This document shows positions 37,325-45,850 of a stretch of DNA of 64,000 nt, piece after piece. The notes under the pieces are model-generated. The model was not told the DNA's origin, searched no databases, and saw nothing but the letters and a program-made list of their open reading frames with translations. The position numbers and the translations under genes were made by a program. Positions within the stretch are counted from its first letter, which is position 1; the number at the start of each line of letters is the position of its first letter. The DNA is from Verrucomicrobiota bacterium (GTDB taxonomy: Bacteria > Verrucomicrobiota > Verrucomicrobiia > Opitutales > Opitutaceae). The stretch covers positions 310,001-374,000 of the forward strand of contig JAEYWP010000007.1 in NCBI GenBank assembly GCA_023428905.1. Reading direction: 5' to 3'.

Positions 37325-40300
37325 TCAGTGGAGCACCGTGCCAGCCTGACCACGCACCAGGGCGAAATCCGCGGTGGTGAAGTCATTGCTCGCATTGAGA
37401 TCACGCCGGAAGGTCTCCGCGTCCGGCGTCCCGCCAGCGTTCACCTGCCGTCGCACCCGCTGAATGTCCTCGCCGGTCACCCGGCGGTCTGCGGTCACAT
37501 CGCCGAGCAGCACGCCCAGGCGCACGCTGGCAGCTGGCAGCGTACCGCCGTCGACGGAGGTGACGTCTGTCAGCGTCACAGTGAGTGCTTGCGCGTTGGC
37601 AACAGCTGCGAGGGTGAGATGCAGTTCCCTGCCGACCAGCTGGGTGCTGCCCACGGTCGCAGTGCCCTCGCTGACGGTGGCGAGCGCGCCGTTGAGGGTC
37701 TTGTCAAATGCCACCACCAGTTTCAGCTCCGATCCTGCCCGGCACTCGATCGGAAGCGGCCCGGCCGGTGGCTGGCTGCCCGAACCTGCGAGCAGGGGAA
37801 TGTCGAAGGCGGCCGCCCCGCCATGGGTGCGGCGTGAAACCGCTCCCAAAAGCTGCGGTGGCGCGGCCGGCCGCACCAGTTCGTAGGCCAGCTGCACGCC
37901 CTCCGCCGTGACGCTTGCGACCGCCAGCCCGTATCGACCGTCTGGTGACCGCGTCATGGGGACCTGACGCACACGGGCGCCCGTCGCGTCCACCACCCAC
38001 GCGGCCCAGTCACCCTCGGCCAGCGCGAGGGAGAGGGTCGCCTCCCCGCGCAGGACCAGGTGGGGCAGCTGGCCCCAGCTGAGAAGGCGGGTGCGGGCGG
38101 GGCTGTTGAACTCCATCCCCTTCGGCAGGGCATCGGTCAGGTGGGTGACCAGGATGCGGCGCGCGTGCGCCAGGGACAGCTCCTGGCCGTCCTCGCCTTC
38201 GAGGGCGATGACCGAGATCGACGCGGGTGTTGAGCCATTGGATACGGAAACCCGCCGGCCGGAGAGCTGGGCACCCGCGGAGAGGGCGAAAAGCTCGCTG
38301 CGATCGGTCAGCACAGTGGCGGTGCCGGCGCTCGCATCCATGGTGATCTCGCCGGTGTCACTCCGGCAGACCGCGGTTTCACCGTAGCCGGTGAGGGAGC
38401 CTTCGGGCAGGACGCCGTCCGCGATCATGCGGCTGATCAGTGTTTCACCATCGGCGAGGTACGTTTTCGGCGGCAGTGGGGCGGACGGCGCCGGGGTGGC
38501 GCCCGTCACGATTGCATCGAAGGCGCCACTCAGGTCGCCCGGCTCGGCGGGGAGGCTGCCCACCTGGGAGATGAGGCCGGTGAGGAGGAAGTGCGCGCTC
38601 GTGGCCTTTTCCCAGGAGGAGAATGCCTCCGCCGGGCGGACCGCCCAAACGACGGAACGCTGCGCCGGCGCGATGTCGCCCCGCAGGAACAGCAGCGCGG
38701 TGGTGCGGGACATCAGCATCCCGATCGGGTCCGCGGTGATCGCAAAGGACCCGGTGGCGGAGCCGCTGGTGATCATCTCGCGCGTATCCCCATACTGAAA
38801 ACACCAGAGTCCGTCCCAATCCTGCAGGCTGGCGTAGGCCGGCATGAGGACGGAGGCCTCGCCCCGGTACTGGTTGGGCCGTGAGGCGTTCCACTCCGTC
38901 ACGGTGTAGGGCTTCCCGTAGATGCGGGACGTCATGACGTCCCGCGGCATGGTCACGCGGCGTTTCACCAGGCTGTCGTTGTGCGAGTTGAGGGGCAGGG
39001 TGCCGGTGGTGCCCGGGTAGGTCGGGTGGTTGAAATAAGTGTGGTTGTCGACGTAGTCATAGGCGCTGCGCTGCAGCGTGAGCGCCTGGACTGCCCCGTA
39101 GTTGGTCCCGGTGAGCAGGGCCCGGACATTGAGGCTGCGCAGATAGGCGCGGAGCCGGGCGTCAGAGGCGGTGTGGAGATCGTGAAGGAAGCGGTAACGT
39201 TTGGCGGCGCGTTCCGCCTCCGACTCACCGGAGGGCGGGTAAGCTTCTTCGAAGAGCGTCTCGTAGCGCGTCTTGACCGCGGTGTTGGACTCGAAGGTCT
39301 GGTACAGGTTGTCCTCGTTGACCGGACAGATCCCAATCAGGGCCGGGTCCTCCGCCCAGGTCATGCCGGTGTGGGGATTCACGCTGGTGAGCAGCAGCTC
39401 GGCGTAGCGCCGCCACGACTGGAAGGCGTTTTCATCGATTGGGATCAACGCCTTGAAGGCGTTGGAGGAAAGGCTGCTGGAGGTGAGGCCGAAGCGGGCA
39501 ATTTCCGCCGCATTGAATCCACGAATCGAATACAGATCGATGCTGATGTAGAGTCCGCGCTGCTTCATCGCGGCAAAGAGGTAGTGCAGCCGCTCCAATT
39601 TGGCGGCGTTCAGCGTGAACAAGGGGCCGTCCGGGGTCGGCTCCAACGACTCGCGGAGTTCGTTGTCGAAGTGGTGGAAGCGAACGGTGTTGTAGCCGGA
39701 ACGCGCGAGCGTTTCCGCCAGCTGGTCGGCGTCCGCGTTGCTCAGGAACTGGGCGCTGAAATTAAGGTTAACGCCGGCGAAACGCACGCGCTGGCCCGGG
39801 CGGCCGGTGAATTCGAACTGCCCGGCCTCGGTGATGCGAAGGGCGCCGTGCTTTCCCGCCGGAGCATCGAGCAGGTGGGTATGGTCAAACACGCCGCCGG
39901 GAGCGATCTCGAGAGGATGGGCGTACGGCTTCCAGTCGGGACCCTCAGTGATGACGTGGGTCTGCGGGGTCGTCGGATCGCCCGGCTGATCCGGCACCTC
40001 GGGATAGGCGAGCAGTTCGGACCAGGTGTGGGTGACGTGGAGGTCGTCGATCAGGTACCAGGCGGTGGTGCCCAGGCCCAGCGTTCGCACGCGCAGTCCG
40101 CTCAGCCCGGAGGAGCCCGCCCCCGCGACCGTGCGCACCTGAGTGACGGCCGGGTCGGTGCTCGCCTCATCCTCGACCGTGGGGTTGAGCCACACCTGTG
40201 TGGTGGTGTAGCGTTCGCCGTCCCAGCCGGTGAACTTGATCACCATCCGGTAGGTTTGCCCGTACACCAGCGGGGTCGTGACCGGGCTGCTCAGGTTGTT

Positions 40301-40795
40301 CACCCGTGCGCCGGCGCGACCGGCGCCGCCTGTATAACCGATGTTGTCGATGCTTGTGGACGGGCTGCCGTCCTCGGCCTGCCAGCCGGCAAAGACGTTT
40401 CCAGTGAAGGTGGTTCCCGGTTCCTTGCCCTCGAGGCGAAAAAGGAAGCCCACAAAATAATCGCGGCCGGTGGTGTCGACTGCGGGCAGGAAACTGCGCG
40501 CAAAGGCATTATCGGCGTTGGCCTCGACGCGGAGCGAGTTGCCTCCGCCCAGTTGGCGGCCGTCGAGTTCGTAGGTGATGCTCTGATCGGACACCCGCAT
40601 GCCGTTGACGGCGCGCCAGGTGGCACTCCAGCCCACACCGCCATTGAGCCCGGCGAGGGCGGTTCCGGCGGTGTATTGGTTGAAGTTTTCGAACGCGGCT
40701 GAAGCGGCGGACGCGGGGGAGGGGAGGGCCAGCGGGGTGGTGGCGACAAGCGCCGCCAGCAGCGCCGCCGGAGCGGAGAAGACAGGCGTATCCAT
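37325..40795 (-). CDS. Large secreted clan GH-A-like glycoside hydrolase with dockerin-like tail (paralog 2)
   Basis: A 1156-residue protein with a signal peptide (LVATTPLALPSPASA). Residues 35-270 are a LamG-like beta-sandwich (FENFNQYTAGTALAGLNGGV). Residues 285-850 hold the same catalytic module as the protein at 24840-27659: RVRFAGVNLNFSAQFLSNAD, candidate acid/base E494 in ICPVNEDN, nucleophile E634 in VTEWNASRP, 140 residues apart. The last 60 residues have two dockerin-like repeats, GDVTADRRVTGEDI and RDLNASNDFTTADF, with the Asp/Asn pattern of calcium loops. It is monocistronic, 115 bases behind an operator. Family number not assigned. Confidence 0.83.
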   Translation of the reverse strand: MDTPVFSAPAALLAALVATTPLALPSPASAASAAFENFNQYTAGTALAGLNGGVGWSATWRAVNGMRVSDQSITYELDGRQLGGGNSLRVEANADNAFARSFLPAVDTTGRDYFVGFLFRLEGKEPGTTFTGNVFAGWQAEDGSPSTSIDNIGYTGGAGRAGARVNNLSSPVTTPLVYGQTYRMVIKFTGWDGERYTTTQVWLNPTVEDEASTDPAVTQVRTVAGAGSSGLSGLRVRTLGLGTTAWYLIDDLHVTHTWSELLAYPEVPDQPGDPTTPQTHVITEGPDWKPYAHPLEIAPGGVFDHTHLLDAPAGKHGALRITEAGQFEFTGRPGQRVRFAGVNLNFSAQFLSNADADQLAETLARSGYNTVRFHHFDNELRESLEPTPDGPLFTLNAAKLERLHYLFAAMKQRGLYISIDLYSIRGFNAAEIARFGLTSSSLSSNAFKALIPIDENAFQSWRRYAELLLTSVNPHTGMTWAEDPALIGICPVNEDNLYQTFESNTAVKTRYETLFEEAYPPSGESEAERAAKRYRFLHDLHTASDARLRAYLRSLNVRALLTGTNYGAVQALTLQRSAYDYVDNHTYFNHPTYPGTTGTLPLNSHNDSLVKRRVTMPRDVMTSRIYGKPYTVTEWNASRPNQYRGEASVLMPAYASLQDWDGLWCFQYGDTREMITSGSATGSFAITADPIGMLMSRTTALLFLRGDIAPAQRSVVWAVRPAEAFSSWEKATSAHFLLTGLISQVGSLPAEPGDLSGAFDAIVTGATPAPSAPLPPKTYLADGETLISRMIADGVLPEGSLTGYGETAVCRSDTGEITMDASAGTATVLTDRSELFALSAGAQLSGRRVSVSNGSTPASISVIALEGEDGQELSLAHARRILVTHLTDALPKGMEFNSPARTRLLSWGQLPHLVLRGEATLSLALAEGDWAAWVVDATGARVRQVPMTRSPDGRYGLAVASVTAEGVQLAYELVRPAAPPQLLGAVSRRTHGGAAAFDIPLLAGSGSQPPAGPLPIECRAGSELKLVVAFDKTLNGALATVSEGTATVGSTQLVGRELHLTLAAVANAQALTVTLTDVTSVDGGTLPAASVRLGVLLGDVTADRRVTGEDIQRVRRQVNAGGTPDAETFRRDLNASNDFTTADFALVRGQAGTVLH

Positions 40796-40909
40796 GATGC
40801 GGGGTGGGGAGGGTGAACCGCATCGCCAGGCGACGCCTGTCGCCGGTGTGCGCGGTTCGGGGTGGGCGCACCCTAGGCGCGAGCTCCTCGCCGCGGACAG
40901 CGCGGCGTT

Positions 40910-40923
40910 GTCTTACATAACGC
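40910..40923. promoter_or_regulatory. LacI-type operator, copy 4
   Basis: GTCTTACATAACGC, core TTACATAA, with a weaker right arm. It lies 115 bases in front of the large GH-A-like hydrolase gene and downstream of the GH105-like gene stop. Read towards its gene it is TTATGTAAGAC. Confidence 0.72.
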
Positions 40924-40954
40924 GCCGCCGCGACTGGGGGCGGGTCCTGACGCT

Positions 40955-42307
40955 CTACCGCCGCTGGAGCAGCCGGTTGACCTCCGCGCCCGCCAGGAGG
41001 AAGGCGCCCACCCCGTAGGGCGCGGTGGCCTGGGCGGTGGCGGAGCCGGGCCGCGCGCTCGGCAGTTGAATGTAGCCCAGATGACCCTCCGGGTTGACCC
41101 GCGCCGAAAGGGCTGCCCAGGCCCGCAGCACCACGGGTTGGAAGGTGCTGGCGGGCAGGAGGCCCCGGTTGATTCCCCACGCGAGGGCGTAGCAGAAGAA
41201 GGACGAACTGCTGACTTCAGGTTCTGGATACGCGGAGGGATCGAGGAGGGAGGAGCGCCACAGGCCATCCTCGTGCTGGAGGGGAGCGATGCGATGCGCC
41301 ATGGCGCGGAACAGCGTCGCGTAGCGTTCGCGAAGGGGCTCGTCGGACGGCAGCTCGTCGAGCACACGGGCAAGGCCGGCCAGGACCCAGCCATTGCCGC
41401 GACTCCAAAACACCGGTGTGCCGTTGGCCTCGCGCCGCGTGAGGAAGGAGGCGTCGCGGAAGAAGAGGTTTTCCTGCGGCGAATAAAGGTGCTCGGTGGT
41501 GGCCCACCACTCGCGGTCCATGTGCTCGAGATACGCGCGGTCCCCGGTCAGACGGGAGAGGCGGGCCCAAACCGGCGGCGACATAAAGAGCGCGTCGCAC
41601 CAGGTCCAGCGGTCCTGCCCCGCCTCGATCTGCATCCGGTGGGTCGGGGGATGGCGGAGGATCCAATCGAAACGCGACTGCACGCCGGCCAGCTTCTCAG
41701 GGGCGCGATCGCGTTCGTACAGGGCGAGGTAGAGGTAACCCACGACGTGGTCATCCGCATGGTGGATGCGTTCACCCAGGCGCCAGGCGTTGGCGTGGGC
41801 AAGGTGGCGGAGGGCGGCGCCATACACGGGCTTGGGCGAGAGGGACTCGAGCGCGAGGAGCCCATGGTAGAGGACGCCCATCTCCCAGCCGCGGGTGGAG
41901 CCGTCGTGCATCTGAATCAAGGTGACCAGGTGGGCGCCCAGCCCGGTTTCGCGGAGCCAGGCAGCCTGAGCGGCGGCGGGCATCTCGCCGAAGGACACGT
42001 CGTCCCTCTCGAGCCGTGCGAGCCGCAGCCACGGTTCAGGCAGCCCGGCTGGTTCCGGGCGGATGGCGCACGGGCGGCGGCTGAGGACGGTGCCATCCCA
42101 GCTCACCCGGGTGAGCTCCCAACCTCCCACTTCCGGCCTCTCGGAAAAGACATCAAACGACACCGGATGGGTGAGCTGCCAGTCAGCGGCCCGCTCCATC
42201 ACCGCAAGCACGTCCTGTGGGGCGGGGGTGGGTGGTTCGCTGCTACGGATCGGGGGCAGGGCAAAGAAGAGGGCGGCGACGAGGACTCGGACGGGGCAGG
42301 GAGGCAT
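40955..42307 (-). CDS. Secreted GH105/GH88-like unsaturated uronyl hydrolase
   Basis: About 450 residues, with a signal peptide (VRVLVAALFFALPPIRSS). An alpha/alpha six-barrel follows: HADDHVVGYLYLALYERD, DRWTWCDALFMSPPVW, FWSRGNGWVLAGLARVL and ATAPYGVGAFLLAGAEV are the typical segments of GH105/GH88. Such enzymes hydrate the 4,5-unsaturated uronic acid that lyases leave at the end of oligosaccharides, matching the lyase in this locus. I start at the second Met (42307), which gives a normal signal peptide; the first Met at 42328 is possible. An operator is 58 bases upstream. GH105 versus GH88 was not settled. Confidence 0.88.
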   Translation of the reverse strand: MPPCPVRVLVAALFFALPPIRSSEPPTPAPQDVLAVMERAADWQLTHPVSFDVFSERPEVGGWELTRVSWDGTVLSRRPCAIRPEPAGLPEPWLRLARLERDDVSFGEMPAAAQAAWLRETGLGAHLVTLIQMHDGSTRGWEMGVLYHGLLALESLSPKPVYGAALRHLAHANAWRLGERIHHADDHVVGYLYLALYERDRAPEKLAGVQSRFDWILRHPPTHRMQIEAGQDRWTWCDALFMSPPVWARLSRLTGDRAYLEHMDREWWATTEHLYSPQENLFFRDASFLTRREANGTPVFWSRGNGWVLAGLARVLDELPSDEPLRERYATLFRAMAHRIAPLQHEDGLWRSSLLDPSAYPEPEVSSSSFFCYALAWGINRGLLPASTFQPVVLRAWAALSARVNPEGHLGYIQLPSARPGSATAQATAPYGVGAFLLAGAEVNRLLQRR

Positions 42308-42364
42308 GGGGTCGTTTTTGCCAGCCATTTCAGCGCTGCCACCTTCGATGCACAGGCGAGCGGC

Positions 42365-42378
42365 GTCTTACATAAACC
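42365..42378. promoter_or_regulatory. LacI-type operator, copy 5
   Basis: GTCTTACATAAACC, 37 bases in front of the first possible start (42328) of the GH105-like gene, 57 in front of the start used here. It is the last of the five sites with core TTACATAA. Confidence 0.7.
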
Positions 42379-42441
42379 GCTTCGCCGCCGGGGAGCGGAT
42401 GCCGCCCTGGCCGGGGACCTCCACCGTGGAGGCGCGAGGCG

Positions 42442-42912
42442 TCAGGAAACGAACCGAAACCGAACCTGGCCGTTCCAGCGCTCGTTGCCCGGGCAGGCGG
42501 CGTCCGGAAGCGAGGCGAGGCAAGTGTTGAGCGCCTCGTTCAGGTTGCCCACGTTGGCCGGCAAGTCCACCTGCTGCCAGGGGGCGCCCCGACAGGGGCG
42601 TACCTCGGCGACGAGCTCGCGCCTGAGCCAGCAGCGGACGCGGTAGAAGGCCAAGTAGCAGCTTCTGCCGAGCAGGCGACGCAGGCGAAAAAACTGTTCG
42701 ACCGCCGCCCAGGCGTTGTCACGGCGGGACATTAGGACCCGAAAATCCAGCAGCGCATCCATCACCGCGGTGTGTCTCGTCCCGACCTCTGCGAGCAGCA
42801 GGTCGACCGTTTCCGGACCCTCGCGAAAGGGGCAGTTTGCCAGACGACGAGGGGTCGCCGTGTGCAACACACTCACGGATTGAAGGTTGGATTGAAACTC
42901 AGTCTCAGTCAT
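42442..42912 (-). CDS. Hypothetical protein
   Basis: A 156-residue protein, MTETEFQSNLQSVSVLHTAT onwards, rich in Arg, Leu and Cys. The middle, FFRLRRLLGRSCYLAFYRVR, is strongly basic and helical. It is not membrane-like and no known domain is recognised. AAGGCACC precedes the ATG, a fair ribosome-binding site. It begins just beyond the dps terminator and is read in the same direction. The four Cys residues are not in a clear metal-binding arrangement. Confidence 0.6.
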   Translation of the reverse strand: MTETEFQSNLQSVSVLHTATPRRLANCPFREGPETVDLLLAEVGTRHTAVMDALLDFRVLMSRRDNAWAAVEQFFRLRRLLGRSCYLAFYRVRCWLRRELVAEVRPCRGAPWQQVDLPANVGNLNEALNTCLASLPDAACPGNERWNGQVRFRFVS

Positions 42913-42918
42913 GGTGCC

Positions 42919-42948
42919 TTAAAAAGCGCCCCGGATTTCCGAGGCGCA
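42919..42948 (-). terminator. Rho-independent terminator after dps
   Basis: On the minus strand GCGCCTCGG and CCGGGGCGC pair around AAAT, followed by TTTTT. It is 20 bases past the dps stop and immediately in front of the hypothetical gene at 42442. Confidence 0.85.
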
Positions 42949-42967
42949 TGTCAGAGGAGAAACTGGG

Positions 42968-43438
42968 TTACTTGAGATACGATTTCAACATCCAAGTGGT
43001 CTTCTGGTGCCACTGAATGCGGCCGATCGCCAGGTCCTGGGTTTCCAGGTCATTGGCGTTGCCGGCGGCATCCCGCAACGCGATCAGGTCGGAGAGTGTT
43101 TTTTCATGCCCAACGATAAGGCCGGCGACGTAGTCGTTGGCGGCGCGCGGGGCGGTGAACTCCTCGATGCCGGCCAGCTTGGCGAACTGCTGCAGGCCGC
43201 CCGGGGCATAGCCGTCCAGCGCGCGGATGCGCTCCGCCAGCTCGTCGATCGCGTCAAAGAGCTCCTTGTAGTGGTCTTCGAAAGCCTCGTGGAGGGAGAA
43301 GAAACCGGGCCCCTCGACGTTCCAGTGCGCGTGGTGGCTGTTGGCCATCAGGGCATAGTTGTCGGCGAGGACGAGGCTGAGAGCCTTCACTACCGGTGTG
43401 GCGGCGATGTCAGTGGTGGACTGGGTTGTGGTCGGCAT
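42968..43438 (-). CDS. dps: Dps-family DNA-binding ferritin-like protein
   Basis: A 156-residue protein of normal length. The ferroxidase residues lie in NSHHAHWNVEGPGFFSLHEA and the following FEDHYKELFDAIDELAERI: the inter-subunit His, Asp and Glu are all present. It oxidises and stores iron with hydrogen peroxide, protecting DNA. The start at 43438 (MPTTTQSTTDIAATPVV) gives a short unstructured tail; the longer frame runs to 43615 into low complexity. It lies 127 bases after the last gene of the iron-uptake operon, with its own terminator. Confidence 0.95.
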   Translation of the reverse strand: MPTTTQSTTDIAATPVVKALSLVLADNYALMANSHHAHWNVEGPGFFSLHEAFEDHYKELFDAIDELAERIRALDGYAPGGLQQFAKLAGIEEFTAPRAANDYVAGLIVGHEKTLSDLIALRDAAGNANDLETQDLAIGRIQWHQKTTWMLKSYLK

Positions 43439-43565
43439 GGCGTGTGCGTTGTGGCGTTTGTGCCGGGTGCGGTGTGTGCAGCCGGCGTGGTGTGCTGAGA
43501 CAGGAAGGTAAAGGAAGGGAGCGCGGGTGCAAGCGGACGATGGGACGTCCCGCCCGGTCGCGCGG

Positions 43566-44882
43566 TCAGGCCGAAGCCGCTTTTTTTCCAAAAAAACGAC
43601 GGTAGGAGAGGGCAAAGCCGGTGTAGGTGAGCACGACGCCGATCACCGAGGCCACACCGGCGATGAGCTTGCCCCAGAACCCGAAGGCTTCCCCGGTGTG
43701 CAGGAAGCGCGTCCACATCCGCGTCTGGCGGGCGGCGGACGCGTCACCAAGCGTTTCCCGGCGGAGGACCTCGCCTGTGTAAGGGTCCAGCGAATACTGA
43801 ATGGTGGCGAAGGCGGGGAAGGCGCCGCGTTCATTGACTGCAACGGAGAGGGCTGGAACGGTGGGGCTGTCCGCGTGGCCTGCGCCTCGCCCGCCCCCAC
43901 TTCCATCGCGGGGCCCCTGTCTGCGTCCGCCTCCGTCGCGCTGACCCTCTCCCGAGCCGGCGCGCAGGCCCATTTCGCCGCGTCCACCTTCGCGGGGAGC
44001 GCCGCCCGCCATCGGGCCGGCCGCGCCCGCGCCGCCGCGGGGTCCTCCGAGGCGCAGGGTGACGGTCTTCCAGTCGGGGCTCTGGGCCGCGACCACATTG
44101 ACCACGCTTTGGTAAGGCGCGCGCTCTGCGCCGCTGCGCGCGGGGACGGTGAGTGCCGGGGCAGCGGGCGGACCGCCCTGGGTCGGCGGCTCTTCGCCCC
44201 AAAGGCGGTAGATGCCGTTGGCGGCCCACCGGAAAGAAATGGGGAGAGCGGTCAGCGTCAGGACGATGAGGACCGGTGCGCTCCACAGGCCGAGCACATT
44301 GTGCCAGTTCCAGTCGCGCGCTTTGCCGTGCGCACCGGTGAACCAGACACTTGGCCGCAGGGCCGCACGGGTCCACCGCCGCGGCCACCAGATGTAGAGC
44401 CCGGTCACCGCCAGGCCGAAAAATGCGAGATTGGAGATCCCGTTGATCAACTTGCCGACGGGGCGTTGGTCGCCGCTGAGGGCGAGCCACCGATGCCACT
44501 CCTCCAGCACGTGCAGCGTATTGTGCATGCTGGTGGAGGCAGGAGTGCGGACCTCTGCGGTGTACGGGTTGACGAAAACCGTGCGGTCGCGGCCGAATGC
44601 AACACTGACGGCGGCATCGCGGTCTGCGGAGACGATCACGGCGGAGGGGGCGGCGCCGTCGGCCTGCGCCCTGGCGGCGGTGATCAACGCATCGAGCGGG
44701 AGCGGCTGTGCCGCCACATCGGGTGGTGTGACGCTCCGGGCATCACGTTCGGACCAAGCCACCAGTTCCTTCTCAAAAGCGATACAGGCACCGGTGAATG
44801 ACATGATCGCGATCGCGAGGCCGGCGACGAGTCCGGAGACCAGGTGTACCCAGAAGATGGCTTTGCGCAGCGGAAGCGTCAT
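43566..44882 (-). CDS. PepSY-associated membrane protein (PiuB-like) with Gly/Arg-rich insert
   Basis: A 438-residue inner-membrane protein. Four main helices can be placed: 10-32, 149-166, 200-217 and 405-425. Family pattern: LRKAIFWVHLVSGLVAGLAI, HNTLHVLEEWHRWLALSGD, WNWHNVLGLWSAPVL and LDPYTGEVLRRE. Such proteins sit in siderophore gene clusters and are thought to help reduce or release iron. Residues 279-338 are an inserted low-complexity segment rich in Gly and Arg (GGRGEMGLRAGSGEGQRDGG), outside the usual alignment. Last gene of the operon; its ATG overlaps the coiled-coil gene stop in ATGA. Confidence 0.88.
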   Translation of the reverse strand: MTLPLRKAIFWVHLVSGLVAGLAIAIMSFTGACIAFEKELVAWSERDARSVTPPDVAAQPLPLDALITAARAQADGAAPSAVIVSADRDAAVSVAFGRDRTVFVNPYTAEVRTPASTSMHNTLHVLEEWHRWLALSGDQRPVGKLINGISNLAFFGLAVTGLYIWWPRRWTRAALRPSVWFTGAHGKARDWNWHNVLGLWSAPVLIVLTLTALPISFRWAANGIYRLWGEEPPTQGGPPAAPALTVPARSGAERAPYQSVVNVVAAQSPDWKTVTLRLGGPRGGAGAAGPMAGGAPREGGRGEMGLRAGSGEGQRDGGGRRQGPRDGSGGGRGAGHADSPTVPALSVAVNERGAFPAFATIQYSLDPYTGEVLRRETLGDASAARQTRMWTRFLHTGEAFGFWGKLIAGVASVIGVVLTYTGFALSYRRFFGKKAASA

Positions 44883-45412
44883 GGCGAAGAGGTGGGTTGG
44901 GCGGACTCGGACGGACCTGCCGCCTGGGCTGATAGACGCTCCGCGAGGGCATTATGCTGCGTCACGACCTGATTATAGTCCTCCGCTAATGCATTGTATT
45001 TGATCACTGCATCGTTGCGTTCGTCCGCCAGCTGCTGGAGCTGCGTGTTGGCGTCGCGGATTTGCGCATCCCGCAGTTGCACCGCCGCGGACCATTCTGC
45101 GACTTGGCCGCGCAGCTGGTCGCGCTGCGCGATTGCCTGCCCCAGGTCCCTTTCCAAGGTGCGCACCCGCTGGGCCTGGTCGCGGGCGTCCCCGACCGCC
45201 CGTTCCAGCTGCGAACGAAAATCGTTCAGGTCCGAGGCCTGCTGCCGGTTCAACCGGGAAGCTTCGGCCAAGGCCTCGTCCCGCTCCAGGCGGATGCGCT
45301 CGAGCCGGATGACCTCGAGATTCAGGGCGCGGTGCTGGCGCCATTGCCACACACACAGTCCGGTGAGGAGGAGCACCCCGCCCAGGTTGATCCACTGCAG
45401 GGCGCGCGTCAT
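44879..45412 (-). CDS. Membrane-anchored coiled-coil protein
   Basis: A 177-residue protein. One N-terminal helix (LGGVLLLTGLCVWQWRQHRA) anchors it; the rest, about 45-165, is a long coiled coil rich in Glu, Arg, Gln and Leu (LERDLGQAIAQRDQLRGQVA). It lies between exbD and the PepSY gene and overlaps both neighbours by four bases (ATGA at each end). It has no enzyme motif. In this position it may tie the ExbB-ExbD-TonB complex to the envelope, but that is inference from context only. Confidence 0.75.
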   Translation of the reverse strand: MTRALQWINLGGVLLLTGLCVWQWRQHRALNLEVIRLERIRLERDEALAEASRLNRQQASDLNDFRSQLERAVGDARDQAQRVRTLERDLGQAIAQRDQLRGQVAEWSAAVQLRDAQIRDANTQLQQLADERNDAVIKYNALAEDYNQVVTQHNALAERLSAQAAGPSESAQPTSSP

Positions 45413-45843
45413 GGCTGCGCCGTCTCGCTGTCACGGGTTTCGAAGGCGACGTTTTGAATCCCGGCTCCACGCACCAGATCGAGCACCGCGAGCACATCGC
45501 CATGCCTGCATTCGCGATCGCCGCGAATGAAGACCCGGGTGTCGGGACGTTCCTGACGGACCGTCGCCAGCTGGGCGGACAGCTCGTTCTTTCCGACCGC
45601 GCGGGCGTCCAGGAAGATCACGCCCTCCTTCGTGACTGAGATCGACAGCAGGTCTCGTTTTGCCTCCGGCGTGGCGGTGGTCGATGTGGGCAGGTTCACC
45701 TTCACGCCCTTGAGGTGCACCATGCTGAGGCTCACCAGCATGAAGGCGGCGAGCAGGAAGAACATGATGTCGATCAGCGGGACGATTTCGATCCGCGCCT
45801 CCGGCTGTTCCGTGGGAAGTTTCGAACCCAGTTTAACCGGCAT
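45409..45843 (-). CDS. exbD: ExbD/TolR-family energy transducer
   Basis: A 144-residue protein. After a short cytoplasmic start (ARIEIVPLIDIMFFLLAAFM) comes one helix with the conserved Asp (PLIDIMFF), essential for proton use, and a periplasmic domain (LLSISVTKEGVIFLDARAVG, FIRGDRECRHGDVLAVLDLV). With ExbB it powers TonB. The start at 45843 is the first Met of normal family length. Its stop overlaps the coiled-coil gene. It is adjacent to exbB, 7 bases away. Confidence 0.93.
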   Translation of the reverse strand: MPVKLGSKLPTEQPEARIEIVPLIDIMFFLLAAFMLVSLSMVHLKGVKVNLPTSTTATPEAKRDLLSISVTKEGVIFLDARAVGKNELSAQLATVRQERPDTRVFIRGDRECRHGDVLAVLDLVRGAGIQNVAFETRDSETAQP

Positions 45844-45850
45844 GGACGGA

